From assembly GCA_964479665.1 (NCBI GenBank), contig CAYZNN010000014.1:13995-77994 (forward strand): 64,000 nucleotides of DNA. Direction: 5' to 3'. The DNA is from UBA2287 sp964479665 (lineage in GTDB: Bacteria; Bacteroidota; Bacteroidia; Bacteroidales; Tenuifilaceae). Shown in pieces: positions 37,183 through 46,434 of this stretch; positions within the stretch are counted from its first letter, which is position 1; every line of letters begins with the position of its first letter. A program made the translations under genes and the position numbers. The notes under the pieces are model-generated. The model had not been told where the DNA came from. It ran no database searches and saw only the letters and a list, made by a program, of their open reading frames with translations.

Positions 37183-38601
37183 CTAGTACCTATAGTGCTC
37201 TGGTTTGTAAGGGCCTTCGACGGGAACACCAATGTATTGGGCCTGTTTTGGGGTTAAAAGAGTTAGTTTGACTCCCAATTGCTCTAAATGCAGACGAGCC
37301 ACTTCCTCGTCGAGGTGCTTAGGCAAACGGTAAACGCCCACATCGAATTTCTTTTGCCAAAGTTCTAGCTGGGCTAAAGTTTGATTTGTAAAACTGTTGC
37401 TCATTACAAAACTGGGATGGCCGGTTGCACAACCCAGATTTACAAGTCTGCCTTCGGCAAGAATAAATATGGAACGCCCGTCGGGGAAAAAATATTGATC
37501 GACCTGAGGCTTAACGGTTTCTTTTCGAACTCCCTTGGCAGTATTGAGTTTGTCTACCTGAATTTCATTATCGAAATGACCAATGTTGCAAACAATAGCC
37601 TGATCCTTCATTTGGAGCATATGTTCAAGGGTAATCACATCGCAATTACCTGTTGTAGTAACGTAAATATTCCCCTCGTTTAGGGCCTCTTCAATGGTTT
37701 TAATTTCAAAGCCTTCCATGGCTGCTTGTAAAGCGCATATGGGGTCAATTTCGGTAACAATAACGCGGGCACCATAAGCGCGCATGCTTTTTGCGCATCC
37801 TTTACCCACATCGCCGTAACCACAAACTACTACCACTTTCCCGGCAATCATTACATCGGTAGCTCGCTTAATGCCATCGGCAAGCGACTCACGGCAACCA
37901 TAAAGGTTGTCGAATTTGCTTTTGGTAACCGAGTCGTTTACATTTATTGCGGGCACTAGCAGTTCCCCTTTCTCCATCATTTGGTACAACCGATGAACTC
38001 CGGTAGTAGTTTCTTCCGAAACGCCCTTCCATTCACTAACTAAACGATGCCATTTTTGGTTATCGTGGGCCAGAACCGATTTCAGAAGGTTGAGTATAAC
38101 CTGTTCTTCGTGATTTTCTGCCTTCTTGTTGAGGGCGCTGGCATCCTTTTCGGCTTTGTAGCCTAAATGTATTAAAAGGGTTGCATCGCCACCATCGTCG
38201 ACAATGAGGTTTGGACCCATACCATTTGGAAATGTTAGAGCCTGTGCAGTACACCACCAGTACTCCTCAAGGGTTTCCCCTTTCCATGCAAAAACAGGTA
38301 TCCCTGCTGCTGCTATAGCCGCAGCAGCATGGTCCTGCGTTGAGAAAATGTTACAACTGGCCCAGCGAACATCGGCACCAAGTTCTACTAATGTTTCGAT
38401 TAGAACGGCGGTTTGTATTGTCATGTGGAGCGACCCGGTAATACGTGCCCCTTTAAGAGGCTTTTGGGTAGAGTATTTTTTTCTGACCGACACGAGGCCC
38501 GGCATTTCCTTCTCGGCAATGCTTATTTCTTTTCTTCCCCATTCGGCTAGGCTCATGTCCTTAACCTTGTATGGGATTGCTTCAATTGCTGTAGCGTTCA
38601 T
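37183..38601 (-). CDS. ahcY: Adenosylhomocysteinase
   Basis: Hydrolyses S-adenosylhomocysteine to adenosine and homocysteine, regenerating the methyl cycle. 472 residues. Substrate-domain motifs are visible (SLHMTIQTAVLIETL, CNIFSTQDHAAAAI, NVNDSVTKSKFDN with the catalytic Lys/Asp), as is the NAD motif CGYGDVGKG near residue 260. The C-terminal KPEHYRY closes the neighbouring subunit's NAD site as in the family. The promoter element TAATTTTG is 60 bases upstream. Confidence 0.97.
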   Translation of the reverse strand: MNATAIEAIPYKVKDMSLAEWGRKEISIAEKEMPGLVSVRKKYSTQKPLKGARITGSLHMTIQTAVLIETLVELGADVRWASCNIFSTQDHAAAAIAAAGIPVFAWKGETLEEYWWCTAQALTFPNGMGPNLIVDDGGDATLLIHLGYKAEKDASALNKKAENHEEQVILNLLKSVLAHDNQKWHRLVSEWKGVSEETTTGVHRLYQMMEKGELLVPAINVNDSVTKSKFDNLYGCRESLADGIKRATDVMIAGKVVVVCGYGDVGKGCAKSMRAYGARVIVTEIDPICALQAAMEGFEIKTIEEALNEGNIYVTTTGNCDVITLEHMLQMKDQAIVCNIGHFDNEIQVDKLNTAKGVRKETVKPQVDQYFFPDGRSIFILAEGRLVNLGCATGHPSFVMSNSFTNQTLAQLELWQKKFDVGVYRLPKHLDEEVARLHLEQLGVKLTLLTPKQAQYIGVPVEGPYKPEHYRY

Positions 38602-38660
38602 ATGGTATATTTGTGATAAATACGGAATTGATTTAACGTGTAACTAGGGAATAAGTTCGG

Positions 38661-38668
38661 CAAAATTA
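38661..38668 (-). promoter_or_regulatory. Putative ahcY promoter -7 element
   Basis: Reads TAATTTTG on the minus strand (TAnnTTTG), 60 bases ahead of the ahcY ATG and just after the ribF stop, so ahcY can be transcribed separately from ribF. Confidence 0.5.
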
Positions 38669-38679
38669 CAATAAATTAA

Positions 38680-39615
38680 TCAGTCGGTAAAACCCAGAAT
38701 GCTTAGGGTGGTATTCTTGTCGTGTTCTAGCTGTTTTCTTAGTTCATCAATACCTGAAAATTTCATCTCATTGCGAATTCTTTCCTGAAAAAGAACGGTT
38801 ATGCTTTGGTTATAAATATTTTGATCGAATCCAATGATGTGAGCCTCAATAGTTTCGCAAAGCCCATCGCCAAGTGTTGGTTTTACCCCAATGTTTAGCA
38901 TAGCAGGGTATGGCTTGTTCTGGTATACAACCCAAACGGCGTAAACACCTCGTGCAGGAATTAACTTTTCAGGATTGATTGGCAGGATGTTAGCAGTTGG
39001 AAAACCAATGGACCGGCCCAACTGTTGTCCGCCCTCAATAGTTCCAGTTAACCTGTATGGGTACCCTAACATTCGGTTGGCAAGCGCTAAATTGCCTACC
39101 TCAATGGCATTCCGGATTTTAGTTGAACTAATAGCCATTCCGTCGACCTTTACAGGGGGTAACTTTTCGGTGCTGAAATGTTTTTCTTTTGCATATTTTT
39201 CAAGCATCAAGTAGTTGCCCTCTCCCCCGTGCCCAAATGAATGGTTATGACCAACCACAATATGGCTTATTCGAAGTTTTGATATTAAATAGGTATCTAC
39301 AAAATCCTTTGCAGAGATGTTTGCAAAGTTCCAGTTGAAATCAATAGTAAGAACCCCCTCAATACCTTCCTCCTTAAAAAAACTATATTTTTCTTCGAGC
39401 GATGTAAGAAGTTTAAATTTGTGAGTACTTCCATTTGAAAACAAACGTGGGTGAGGCCAGAAGGTTATTATCAAACTGGACATCCCTTTTTGCTTAGCAA
39501 GAGAAACAACTCTTCCAACTAATTCACGGTGGCCCAGATGAAATCCATCGAAAAGGCCTATAGTTATTACTGCGCCAGCAGTTCGAATTTCATCGATGTT
39601 CTTTGCAATGATCAT
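38680..39615 (-). CDS. ribF: Bifunctional riboflavin kinase/FAD synthetase
   Basis: Makes FMN and then FAD. 311 residues. The N-terminal FAD synthetase (nucleotidyltransferase) domain has GLFDGFHLGHRELV with the HxGH motif, VVGHNHSFGHGGEGN and ISSTKIRNAI. The C-terminal flavokinase domain (about 185-305) has GRSIGFPTANI. Same strand as ahcY with a 78-base gap. Confidence 0.96.
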   Translation of the reverse strand: MIIAKNIDEIRTAGAVITIGLFDGFHLGHRELVGRVVSLAKQKGMSSLIITFWPHPRLFSNGSTHKFKLLTSLEEKYSFFKEEGIEGVLTIDFNWNFANISAKDFVDTYLISKLRISHIVVGHNHSFGHGGEGNYLMLEKYAKEKHFSTEKLPPVKVDGMAISSTKIRNAIEVGNLALANRMLGYPYRLTGTIEGGQQLGRSIGFPTANILPINPEKLIPARGVYAVWVVYQNKPYPAMLNIGVKPTLGDGLCETIEAHIIGFDQNIYNQSITVLFQERIRNEMKFSGIDELRKQLEHDKNTTLSILGFTD

Positions 39616-39733
39616 TCTTATTATTTTACGCCGACTAAAATAGCAAAAAATGTTAATGTCAACTTCAATAATATTAGCAATCCCAAATTATGTTAATTTG
39701 TCTTTTTAACTCATTTTCAATCGATCTGTTTCC

Positions 39734-39741
39734 TATATTTG
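39734..39741 (+). promoter_or_regulatory. Putative promoter -7 element for the MacB-like permease
   Basis: TATATTTG matches TAnnTTTG, 30 bases before ATG 39771, with a T-rich stretch about 17 bases upstream. Confidence 0.5.
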
Positions 39742-39770
39742 ATGTTCCAATGCTTTAACAGACACTTTCC

Positions 39771-41036
39771 ATGAATAAGTTACGTTCGGCAATTATATTA
39801 ATAAAATTAACCCGCGAAAGTTTGTCGTTTGCCTATCAGGCAATTGTGGTTAATAAAATGCGCACGTTCTTATCGCTCTTTGGTATTACAATAGGAATTT
39901 TTGCCATAATATCAGTTTTTACCATTGTAGATTCGTTGGAAAAGAATGTTCGCGATAGCATTCAATCGCTTGGAGATAATGTGGTGTATGTACAGAAATG
40001 GCCATGGATAATGGATGGAGAATATACCTGGTGGAAGTTTATGAATAGGCCCCAGCCATCTTTCGAAGATTTAAATGCCATAAGGTCTAAAAGTTTGCTA
40101 ACACAGAGCTCCGTTATTTGCTTGCAAGTTAATCAGCTTATTAAGTACCAAAACAGCTCGTCTCCAAATACCGGTGTAATGGCCGTTTCCAACGATTATG
40201 AGGAGGTTCGATCCTTTGAAATTGCTCAGGGGCGATACTTTTCACCTTTCGAAATGCAATCGGGACGACCTGTGGCCATTGTAGGTGCTACTATTGCCTC
40301 AGAACTTTTTCAGGAAACCGACCCCGTTGGGAAAACCTTAAAGATTGGTGGCAGAAAGGTTGAAGTTATTGGCGTTTTCTTAAAGGAAGGGAAGTCGGCA
40401 ATTGGCGATAACAGCATGGACGATATAGTTCTTGTGCCCATTAATTATGCAAAAGGATTTGTCGATTTGCGTAGGGTGGGCCTTTGGATTATGGTTAAAG
40501 CAAAGGATGGTGTTACAACCGACGACCTGAGCGATGAACTAAGAGGTATTCTTAGAACTCAACGTAAGCTGAAACCGGTTCAGGAAGACAACTTTGCCCT
40601 GAATAAAATAAGTATGCTTAGGCAGGGAGTCGACAATATCTTTAAAATGATTGATCTGGCTGGATGGATAATCGGCGGTTTCTCCATTATTGTTGGTGGT
40701 TTTGGTATTGCCAACATCATGTTTGTTTCGGTAAAGGAACGAACCAGTATGATTGGTATTCAAAAGGCCTTGGGAGCTAAGAACTACTTTATTCTATTCC
40801 AGTTTCTATATGAGTCAGTTCTCCTATCAATTTTAGGTGGGGTTATAGGGCTACTTTTAGTCTTTGGTATTACAACCCTAATCAGTAACACTTCTGACTT
40901 TAGCATAGTACTCACTGCAGCAAATATTGTAAGGGGGCTTGCCATTTCGGCAGTAATTGGAATTGTATCGGGGTTTGCTCCTGCATGGACTGCATCGCGA
41001 CTTAGCCCCGTTGAGGCGATTAATACAAAGGCCTAA
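39771..41036 (+). CDS. MacB/FtsX-type ABC transporter permease
   Basis: 421 residues. First transmembrane helix at about 30-60 (MRTFLSLFGITIGIFAIISVF), a large periplasmic MacB-PCD domain (about 65-285), then three C-terminal helices with the FtsX core (GGFGIANIMFVSVKERTSMIGIQKALGAK). No ATPase gene is adjacent, so it must pair with an ATPase encoded elsewhere. Such permeases move lipoproteins, peptides or signals through mechanotransmission; the substrate is unknown. Confidence 0.9.
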   Translation: MNKLRSAIILIKLTRESLSFAYQAIVVNKMRTFLSLFGITIGIFAIISVFTIVDSLEKNVRDSIQSLGDNVVYVQKWPWIMDGEYTWWKFMNRPQPSFEDLNAIRSKSLLTQSSVICLQVNQLIKYQNSSSPNTGVMAVSNDYEEVRSFEIAQGRYFSPFEMQSGRPVAIVGATIASELFQETDPVGKTLKIGGRKVEVIGVFLKEGKSAIGDNSMDDIVLVPINYAKGFVDLRRVGLWIMVKAKDGVTTDDLSDELRGILRTQRKLKPVQEDNFALNKISMLRQGVDNIFKMIDLAGWIIGGFSIIVGGFGIANIMFVSVKERTSMIGIQKALGAKNYFILFQFLYESVLLSILGGVIGLLLVFGITTLISNTSDFSIVLTAANIVRGLAISAVIGIVSGFAPAWTASRLSPVEAINTKA

Positions 41037-41043
41037 TTCAAAA

Positions 41044-41835
41044 CTACGCTTTTTTATTGGCCAATGCGGTCTCTATAGTGTTTGTAAGGGCCACAAAATC
41101 ATTAACCGAAAGTTGCTCGGCACGTTTTTCGAGCAAATCCGACTGAATGATTATTTCTGGGAACGCGCTTCGGATAGAATTTCTTAGGGTCTTTCGCCTC
41201 TGGTTAAATCCCCCCTTAACCACCCTGAAAAATAGTTCCTCGTTGCAATTCAACCTTTCGGTGCCATTTCGGGTTAGCCTTATTACAGCCGATTTAACCT
41301 TGGGAGGGGGTGAAAATGAACCTTCGTGTACGGTGAAAAGGTACTGAATATTGTAAAATACTTGCAATAAAACACTGAGTATGCCATAGGTTCTAGAGCC
41401 AGGAGGCTCGCATATGCGCTGTGCTACTTCACGTTGTACCATTCCAACCACCTCATCGACCCGATTTCGGTTTTCGAGAACCCTGAAAAAGATTTGTGAA
41501 GAGATATTGTAAGGGAAATTGCCAATAATAGCAATGTTTCCGGAAGGAATTTGATCAAAGTCAAACTTTAAAAAATCGTAGTGAATTAACCTGTTGCCTA
41601 AAGAGGGAATGTGAACCTTAAGGTACTCTATCGATTCGCTATCAACTTCTAGGGCTCGCAGCCTTTCCCCAAATCGATGCTCCAGGGAGCTAGTTAAAAT
41701 TCCCATGCCAGGTCCAACCTCCAATACCCACTGGCTGTTGTTTGCAACAAGTCCTTCCACAATTTTCTGAGCAATACCCTTTTCATTCAAAAAGTGTTGC
41801 CCCAGATGCTTTTTAGCTTGAACTCTATTGTTCAT
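41044..41835 (-). CDS. rsmA: 16S rRNA (adenine-N6,N6) dimethyltransferase
   Basis: Dimethylates two adjacent adenines of the 16S 3' hairpin during 30S maturation. 263 residues. KKHLGQHFLNE leads, with SAM motif I EVGPGMGILTSSL and catalytic motif IV NFPYNISSQ. The C-terminal domain ends in a short lysine-containing tail. Starts six bases after the helix-hairpin-helix barrel gene, so it is the last gene of a three-gene unit. Confidence 0.96.
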   Translation of the reverse strand: MNNRVQAKKHLGQHFLNEKGIAQKIVEGLVANNSQWVLEVGPGMGILTSSLEHRFGERLRALEVDSESIEYLKVHIPSLGNRLIHYDFLKFDFDQIPSGNIAIIGNFPYNISSQIFFRVLENRNRVDEVVGMVQREVAQRICEPPGSRTYGILSVLLQVFYNIQYLFTVHEGSFSPPPKVKSAVIRLTRNGTERLNCNEELFFRVVKGGFNQRRKTLRNSIRSAFPEIIIQSDLLEKRAEQLSVNDFVALTNTIETALANKKA

Positions 41836-41841
41836 GACGAT

Positions 41842-43911
41842 TTAAAAACGGATACGTAGTTGAGCTCTCAGGTCGCTTCGAGTAGGCCCTTGGATTTCAT
41901 CGAGACCAGACCCGATTACTGTTACGTTTGCTAAGTAACTTTGTGCGTACCTTACCCAAATATCAATACTGCGATTAATAGAGTATTTTCCAATAATATA
42001 GAATCGGGTTCCCTGTGAGTAGTAAGCTGGTATTGAGAAGGAGTAAAGCACATCGTTCTCATAAGCGTATATGCGCGAATTCCATCCATCGGTATCGTAA
42101 ATGGCAAATCGAGCGGTAAGGGTCAACGGAATTTTTACTGGGCCATACGACACATCCTGATAAATAAGAAGGCCCTGTTCGGGACTCTCCTCTTCGGCCT
42201 CGTACCACGAAAATTCAATACGGCTTTTCAACTCAATTGTTCGGGTTGGGCTGTATGCCCAATGAAGACGAAGACTTTGGTTACTGTAGGGGAGTACCCA
42301 CCGTATTTGCGATGAGTCGATCGTGGTATTCTTTTCTTTTTGTTTGTAACGGTAACGTAGGTTGAAGGAAACGCTCGAACGGGGTGAATAGGTTGCTTGT
42401 AGTAAATACTCCGAGCCCCTTGATGGTGAACTTACATTGTACCGAAACCAGGTTGAGGAAAAGAAGTCGGCGTAGCCACTTATTTCCCAATGTTTTATGG
42501 GTTTAAAACTGAAAGCTGAAAGCAGCCCCTTTTCATTGGCATTGCCAGTGCCTTCGGACAGGGCCGCAGTATAGTAGGAACTATAATCCTTACCATAACT
42601 CCGACCGAGTATAGCCATGTTGAACAACGGATGAAGCCGAAAAGTTCCTCCGGCAATGAGAGCCGAGCCGTAATTAAGTGTATGTGCAGCTTCGCCATAG
42701 AGCATATGATTTCCCAGAGCGTAACTGGCATCGATACCAACGTTAATCCGGTTGTTTAGTTCGGGCTCAAAAGATTTGTAAAGTTGGGGAGAACCACTGT
42801 AAGTGCCTTCGAGGTTGACAAGTGAGCCGGTTGCACCAATTCTTAAATTTTTCAGGGAAGTATTTATGTTCCCACCAATAACCATTTCGCCTAGGGTCTT
42901 TTTGTTTTTTATTTCGGTAGGGGTTCTGTGCAAGCCGCTAGTTGGTCGCGATGTGAAAGCAATTTCACCATCGATAAGCGAGTCCGAAATATTGGCGTCG
43001 ATGTGTTTGTACGAACCGAAGGCGGAAATATAAAATTTACCAAATCTAAGAGTAGTTCCAGCGCCACGAAGAAACTGATTCTCGTTGGTTGAACTGTAAC
43101 GGTAAAGACCGCGTCCGCGCTTACGGTAACCCATAACATCCGACGATTTTCCGAACGTGGTACTGCTCCAAAGAGTGAGTCCCTGTCCAAAATCGGCATT
43201 GAAATCGCCAACTACCAGCGATTTCATTCGTCCCACATCGGTAAGTTGGGCATGAAACGAATAATGATCGAACCCGTTAGGGTTCGAACCTGCAAAAAAC
43301 GCTTCCCCCGCGTCTTTCTCAGCAACAAATCCTGCCTGAAAGTTTCTTCTGGTTTTGAATGTATACCGGGTGTATAGCGATATTTTATCCCCCGCATAGC
43401 GCGAAGCGCTTGGATCAGTAGATTTTGTATATCCTTTAGGTGTTTCAACCAGTGTTTTGGCTCTGATAAAAAGATCGTTACGACCATAACGGAGTCCCGA
43501 TGCTAAATCGGGTTTTTTATCGGCAGGTATTACTGTTACGAAAGGCAATAATTTTTGAATGTCGTTAAAGTCGAAACCAAAAACCATTTGAAGTTCAAAC
43601 ACAGAAAGCATCGACCCATTGGTTTTCACATAGTCGAGAAGGCTCATTGCCTGAAAATCGGAAAGGAACACCAACCTATTCAGCTCTTCTGCACTTGTGT
43701 TGTTTAGGTTAATAGGGTTTTCAAGAAAGAAAACCAGATCTTCGGCTAGTGCATCTAGGTCAATCTCCTCCTCGGTTGAGGATGCAATATCCTCCAAAAT
43801 GTTTGCAATAATTCCTTGTGGGTCGGCTTGGTACACTTGCGACCATCCGGAGGTGGAGAATAAAAACCCCATTAAAAACAGCAAGAAAAATACTCCATTT
43901 CTCATGGTCAT
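41842..43911 (-). CDS. Outer-membrane beta-barrel with N-terminal helix-hairpin-helix domain
   Basis: 689 residues. A signal peptide (NGVFFLLFLMGFLFSTSGWSQ) is followed by an acidic helical segment and a ComEA-like helix-hairpin-helix domain at about 65-135 (FFLENPINLNNTSAEELNRL, FLSDFQAMSLLDYV). Residues 150-689 show alternating strands with aromatic girdles ending in LRAQLRIRF, as expected for a barrel of more than 20 strands inserted by BAM. The start ATG 43911 overlaps the upstream gene by ATGA; ATG 43905 is also possible. The family is annotated only as helix-hairpin-helix domain protein; the role is unknown. Confidence 0.82.
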   Translation of the reverse strand: MTMRNGVFFLLFLMGFLFSTSGWSQVYQADPQGIIANILEDIASSTEEEIDLDALAEDLVFFLENPINLNNTSAEELNRLVFLSDFQAMSLLDYVKTNGSMLSVFELQMVFGFDFNDIQKLLPFVTVIPADKKPDLASGLRYGRNDLFIRAKTLVETPKGYTKSTDPSASRYAGDKISLYTRYTFKTRRNFQAGFVAEKDAGEAFFAGSNPNGFDHYSFHAQLTDVGRMKSLVVGDFNADFGQGLTLWSSTTFGKSSDVMGYRKRGRGLYRYSSTNENQFLRGAGTTLRFGKFYISAFGSYKHIDANISDSLIDGEIAFTSRPTSGLHRTPTEIKNKKTLGEMVIGGNINTSLKNLRIGATGSLVNLEGTYSGSPQLYKSFEPELNNRINVGIDASYALGNHMLYGEAAHTLNYGSALIAGGTFRLHPLFNMAILGRSYGKDYSSYYTAALSEGTGNANEKGLLSAFSFKPIKHWEISGYADFFSSTWFRYNVSSPSRGSEYLLQATYSPRSSVSFNLRYRYKQKEKNTTIDSSQIRWVLPYSNQSLRLHWAYSPTRTIELKSRIEFSWYEAEEESPEQGLLIYQDVSYGPVKIPLTLTARFAIYDTDGWNSRIYAYENDVLYSFSIPAYYSQGTRFYIIGKYSINRSIDIWVRYAQSYLANVTVIGSGLDEIQGPTRSDLRAQLRIRF

Positions 43912-44765
43912 GGTTGCGAAGAGTCGGGTTTAGTTTTGGATTCGCTACTAAATGTATACGCGAGAGAAACGTGTGGGGTGTAACCCAAATATTGATGCTT
44001 TGTAAATGCCAAATCTATAAATATTGCTTTGTATTGGTAGCCAATTCCAAAACCAATATTGTTTGGCTCTGTTGAAAACCCTGTTCGGAAGAAGAGGCTT
44101 TGGATGGGCTCGAATTCAACACCAACTTTCAGGCTTGGTTTGGTATCAATATTTTTTTCAGCACCTGCAGAAATCAATAGGGTTTCGCCTAATTTATAGG
44201 AAACGCCAAGATTTAAGAGGGTTGGTATTCGTTCCGATTCGTATATTTTGCTTCGTGTAGGATTGATTATATGAAAGCCAAAACTCAAATTCTGGGTGGG
44301 GTTATACATTATTCCCCCCTCGGCAGAGAAGGCGGTTGTTTGACCATATTCGCCTTCAATAAAAATATGATGCGCATTTACCTGAACACCCGCACTGAAG
44401 CGGGGTGCTAACTTCATTCCGTATGAAATACCCAATTTATTTTGGCTAAAGGAACTGAATCCGAGCCGCTTTACCGAAAAACCTAAGGCCCCATTCCAAA
44501 CAGGCAATACCACTCCCAGTGCGCTGAAATTAAGATCGGGACTAACAAATCGGTTTTCATGGTGGGCACCAATCCAAATACCACTTATAAAAGGAAGCCC
44601 AGCTTGATTATGAAAAACAGACCATCCATCGGTTTGTGAAACTCCCAGGTTTCCCATTGCAGCGGCTCTTGCCGAGGGTTTTTGTTCTGGTAAGTCGGCT
44701 ATAACCCCATGGGAAACTAAAAGCAGAAAGAGAAAAAATAATGCAGATTTGTTGTAGTAAGGCAT
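43908..44765 (-). CDS. PorV/PorQ-like outer-membrane protein
   Basis: 285 residues. A signal peptide (residues about 1-23) is followed by SARAAAMGNLGVSQTDGWSVFHNQAGL, the opening pattern of PorV/PorQ/FadL-like barrels, then repeated amphipathic strands (GALGFSVKRLGFSS, KLGISYGMKL, NIGFGIGYQYKA). First gene of the unit with the helix-hairpin-helix barrel and rsmA; the ATGA overlap suggests stoichiometric production with the barrel. PorV/PorQ have roles in the T9SS shuttle complex, but membership in that system is not shown here. Confidence 0.78.
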   Translation of the reverse strand: MPYYNKSALFFLFLLLVSHGVIADLPEQKPSARAAAMGNLGVSQTDGWSVFHNQAGLPFISGIWIGAHHENRFVSPDLNFSALGVVLPVWNGALGFSVKRLGFSSFSQNKLGISYGMKLAPRFSAGVQVNAHHIFIEGEYGQTTAFSAEGGIMYNPTQNLSFGFHIINPTRSKIYESERIPTLLNLGVSYKLGETLLISAGAEKNIDTKPSLKVGVEFEPIQSLFFRTGFSTEPNNIGFGIGYQYKAIFIDLAFTKHQYLGYTPHVSLAYTFSSESKTKPDSSQP

Positions 44766-44871
44766 TGTATGGTCTTTTTTATGTTGATAAACGCAACTCT
44801 TTTCTTAAAGTTAATAGCAATGAATTTTTTCGTTCTGCAAGGTATTAAAGTATTTCTAAAAATTATGAACA

Positions 44872-45615
44872 CTATTGGTAGTAATTAGGTGCAATCCCTT
44901 TGTGAGTCTCGCTAATTATACCATGAACCCTTTGTGCTATTTCACAGGGTTCTAATTGATTAAAACGATCAGGATTTATTTCGGGTAGAATTTGGATTTG
45001 AAATTTCTGACGACCCTTAATGATAAAACCGTTTTTAGGAAGCGCTTCCAATGTGCCATCGATTACAACAGGCAGAATGGGTTTATTGGTTTTTTTAGCC
45101 AGAACAAAGGCTCCCTCCTTAAATTTTTTTACCCTGCCATCGAGTGTTCGAGTGCCCTCAGCAAACAGAAGTACCGAACTGCCCGAATTTAGATATTCCG
45201 ATGCTTTTTTAATCATTTTAAGGGCATCTTTAGGGCTTTTTCGCTCAATGGTTATATACCTGTTAAGCCATAAATTCCAACCTATAACCGGAACCCGAAA
45301 CAGTTCTTTCTTTGCTACCCATTTGAAATGAGTTAAAAGTCGGTAAAGCAGAAGTATGTCCAGCGCGCTTTGATGGTTTGAAACTATAATGTAGGTTTTT
45401 CCTTTTTTAATATTTTGCTGCCCTTCAATTCGAATTTTCCAAAGGGGGTTGCACCAAATGTAAAACAATGCCCAATATGAGGAGAAGCGGTGTGAAAACC
45501 ATAGTCGTTTGTCCCACCAGGAAGTAAGCAACCAAACAATAACAGCTATGCAAAAAAACGCTAGGGCCGATACACCAATTAAAATCCAAGCAATTATTGA
45601 AAAAAAGATTTTCAC
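44872..45615 (-). CDS. Lysophospholipid acyltransferase (PlsC family)
   Basis: 247 residues. Two N-terminal hydrophobic stretches anchor it in the inner membrane. Acyltransferase motifs are visible: NHQSALD (HxxxxD catalytic pair), FAEGTRTLDGRVKKFKEGAF and PVVIDGT. Adds the second acyl chain of phosphatidic acid or a related lipid. A single gene with no operon partner. Confidence 0.92.
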   Translation of the reverse strand: MKIFFSIIAWILIGVSALAFFCIAVIVWLLTSWWDKRLWFSHRFSSYWALFYIWCNPLWKIRIEGQQNIKKGKTYIIVSNHQSALDILLLYRLLTHFKWVAKKELFRVPVIGWNLWLNRYITIERKSPKDALKMIKKASEYLNSGSSVLLFAEGTRTLDGRVKKFKEGAFVLAKKTNKPILPVVIDGTLEALPKNGFIIKGRQKFQIQILPEINPDRFNQLEPCEIAQRVHGIISETHKGIAPNYYQ

Positions 45616-45769
45616 CAGTTCCGTTTTTTAAGTTTTGCCATTTTCGCAAAAATAGTTTATTTACACTAATCCCAGCATAAATAGCAAAACCGTTTCCATA
45701 GTTTTAAATTATATAAGTATATTGAAACCTAATTATTGGGGAATTGTTTTCTTATAGAAAAAATGGTAT

Positions 45770-45777
45770 TAATTTTG
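45770..45777 (+). promoter_or_regulatory. Putative promoter -7 element
   Basis: TAATTTTG (TAnnTTTG), 24 bases before ATG 45801, with TTGTTTT about 23 bases upstream. Probably drives the secreted protein gene at 45801. Confidence 0.5.
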
Positions 45778-45800
45778 CCAAGCAATAATAAACCCGAAAT

Positions 45801-46364
45801 ATGAAGTTGTCCACTTGTTTACTTTTCATCCTTATGCTTTTCCCCTTTGGTTATTCTGTAGCCCAAACAAATACAGGTTCAGAGCCTTTGGATACTATTG
45901 TTTATATTAGCAATAGGCGAAGTGTAGGAAAAGTGCAGCGTGTTACAACTAGTATTATTACGTTCATTCCAAAAGGCAAAACTAAGGTAGAAGAAATTCC
46001 AAGGCGACAAATTTACCGAATTTTATATTCAAATGGCAAGGCTGAGTTTTTTAATTCGCTTGCCGTTGAAATGGTTGACGAAAACAGTTGGAAAACCATA
46101 ATTCTTAGTGAGAATGAAGACGACATTCAGGGGCTTTATGCTTTGGGAAAAGTCGATGCGCAATCGTCGCCTCAGAGCCGATCTGCTAAGGCAGCAAAAA
46201 GTAGTGCCGATATTAGGTTAAAGAAAAAGGCTGTTAATATGGGGGGCGTTATTGTATTAATAACCAAGCGGGAGTCGAAGGGTGGATATAGTGAAATACC
46301 AACCCACTATGTTGAGGGAGTAGTTTACGGTTACGAGCCCCCAAGCCAGAATAATCCTAAATAA
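45801..46364 (+). CDS. Secreted protein of unknown function
   Basis: 187 residues with a signal peptide (MKLSTCLLFILMLFPFGYSVAQ). The first half reads like a small beta fold often seen in bacteroidetal secreted proteins (VYISNRRSVGKVQRVTTSIITFIPKGK, then IYRILYSNGKAEFF). The central region is basic and Ser/Ala-rich (around residues 115-140). No family name can be given with confidence. A strong terminator follows. Confidence 0.65.
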   Translation: MKLSTCLLFILMLFPFGYSVAQTNTGSEPLDTIVYISNRRSVGKVQRVTTSIITFIPKGKTKVEEIPRRQIYRILYSNGKAEFFNSLAVEMVDENSWKTIILSENEDDIQGLYALGKVDAQSSPQSRSAKAAKSSADIRLKKKAVNMGGVIVLITKRESKGGYSEIPTHYVEGVVYGYEPPSQNNPK

Positions 46365-46400
46365 AAAAAGTCCATGTATCAGAATACATGGACTTTTTTT
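46363..46400. terminator. Bidirectional terminator
   Basis: 17-bp perfect stem (46363-46379 with 46384-46400), CAGA loop, A/T tails on both sides, between the convergent secreted-protein and receiver genes. Confidence 0.92.
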
Positions 46401-46434
46401 ATGAAGGTTTAAAACAAATACTTTATGCATAGGA

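Noticed and set aside
38602..38679. Possible SAH or SAM riboswitch ahead of ahcY
   Set aside because: The 78-base leader is A/T-rich and too short, with no conserved stem or core; a plain promoter explains it.
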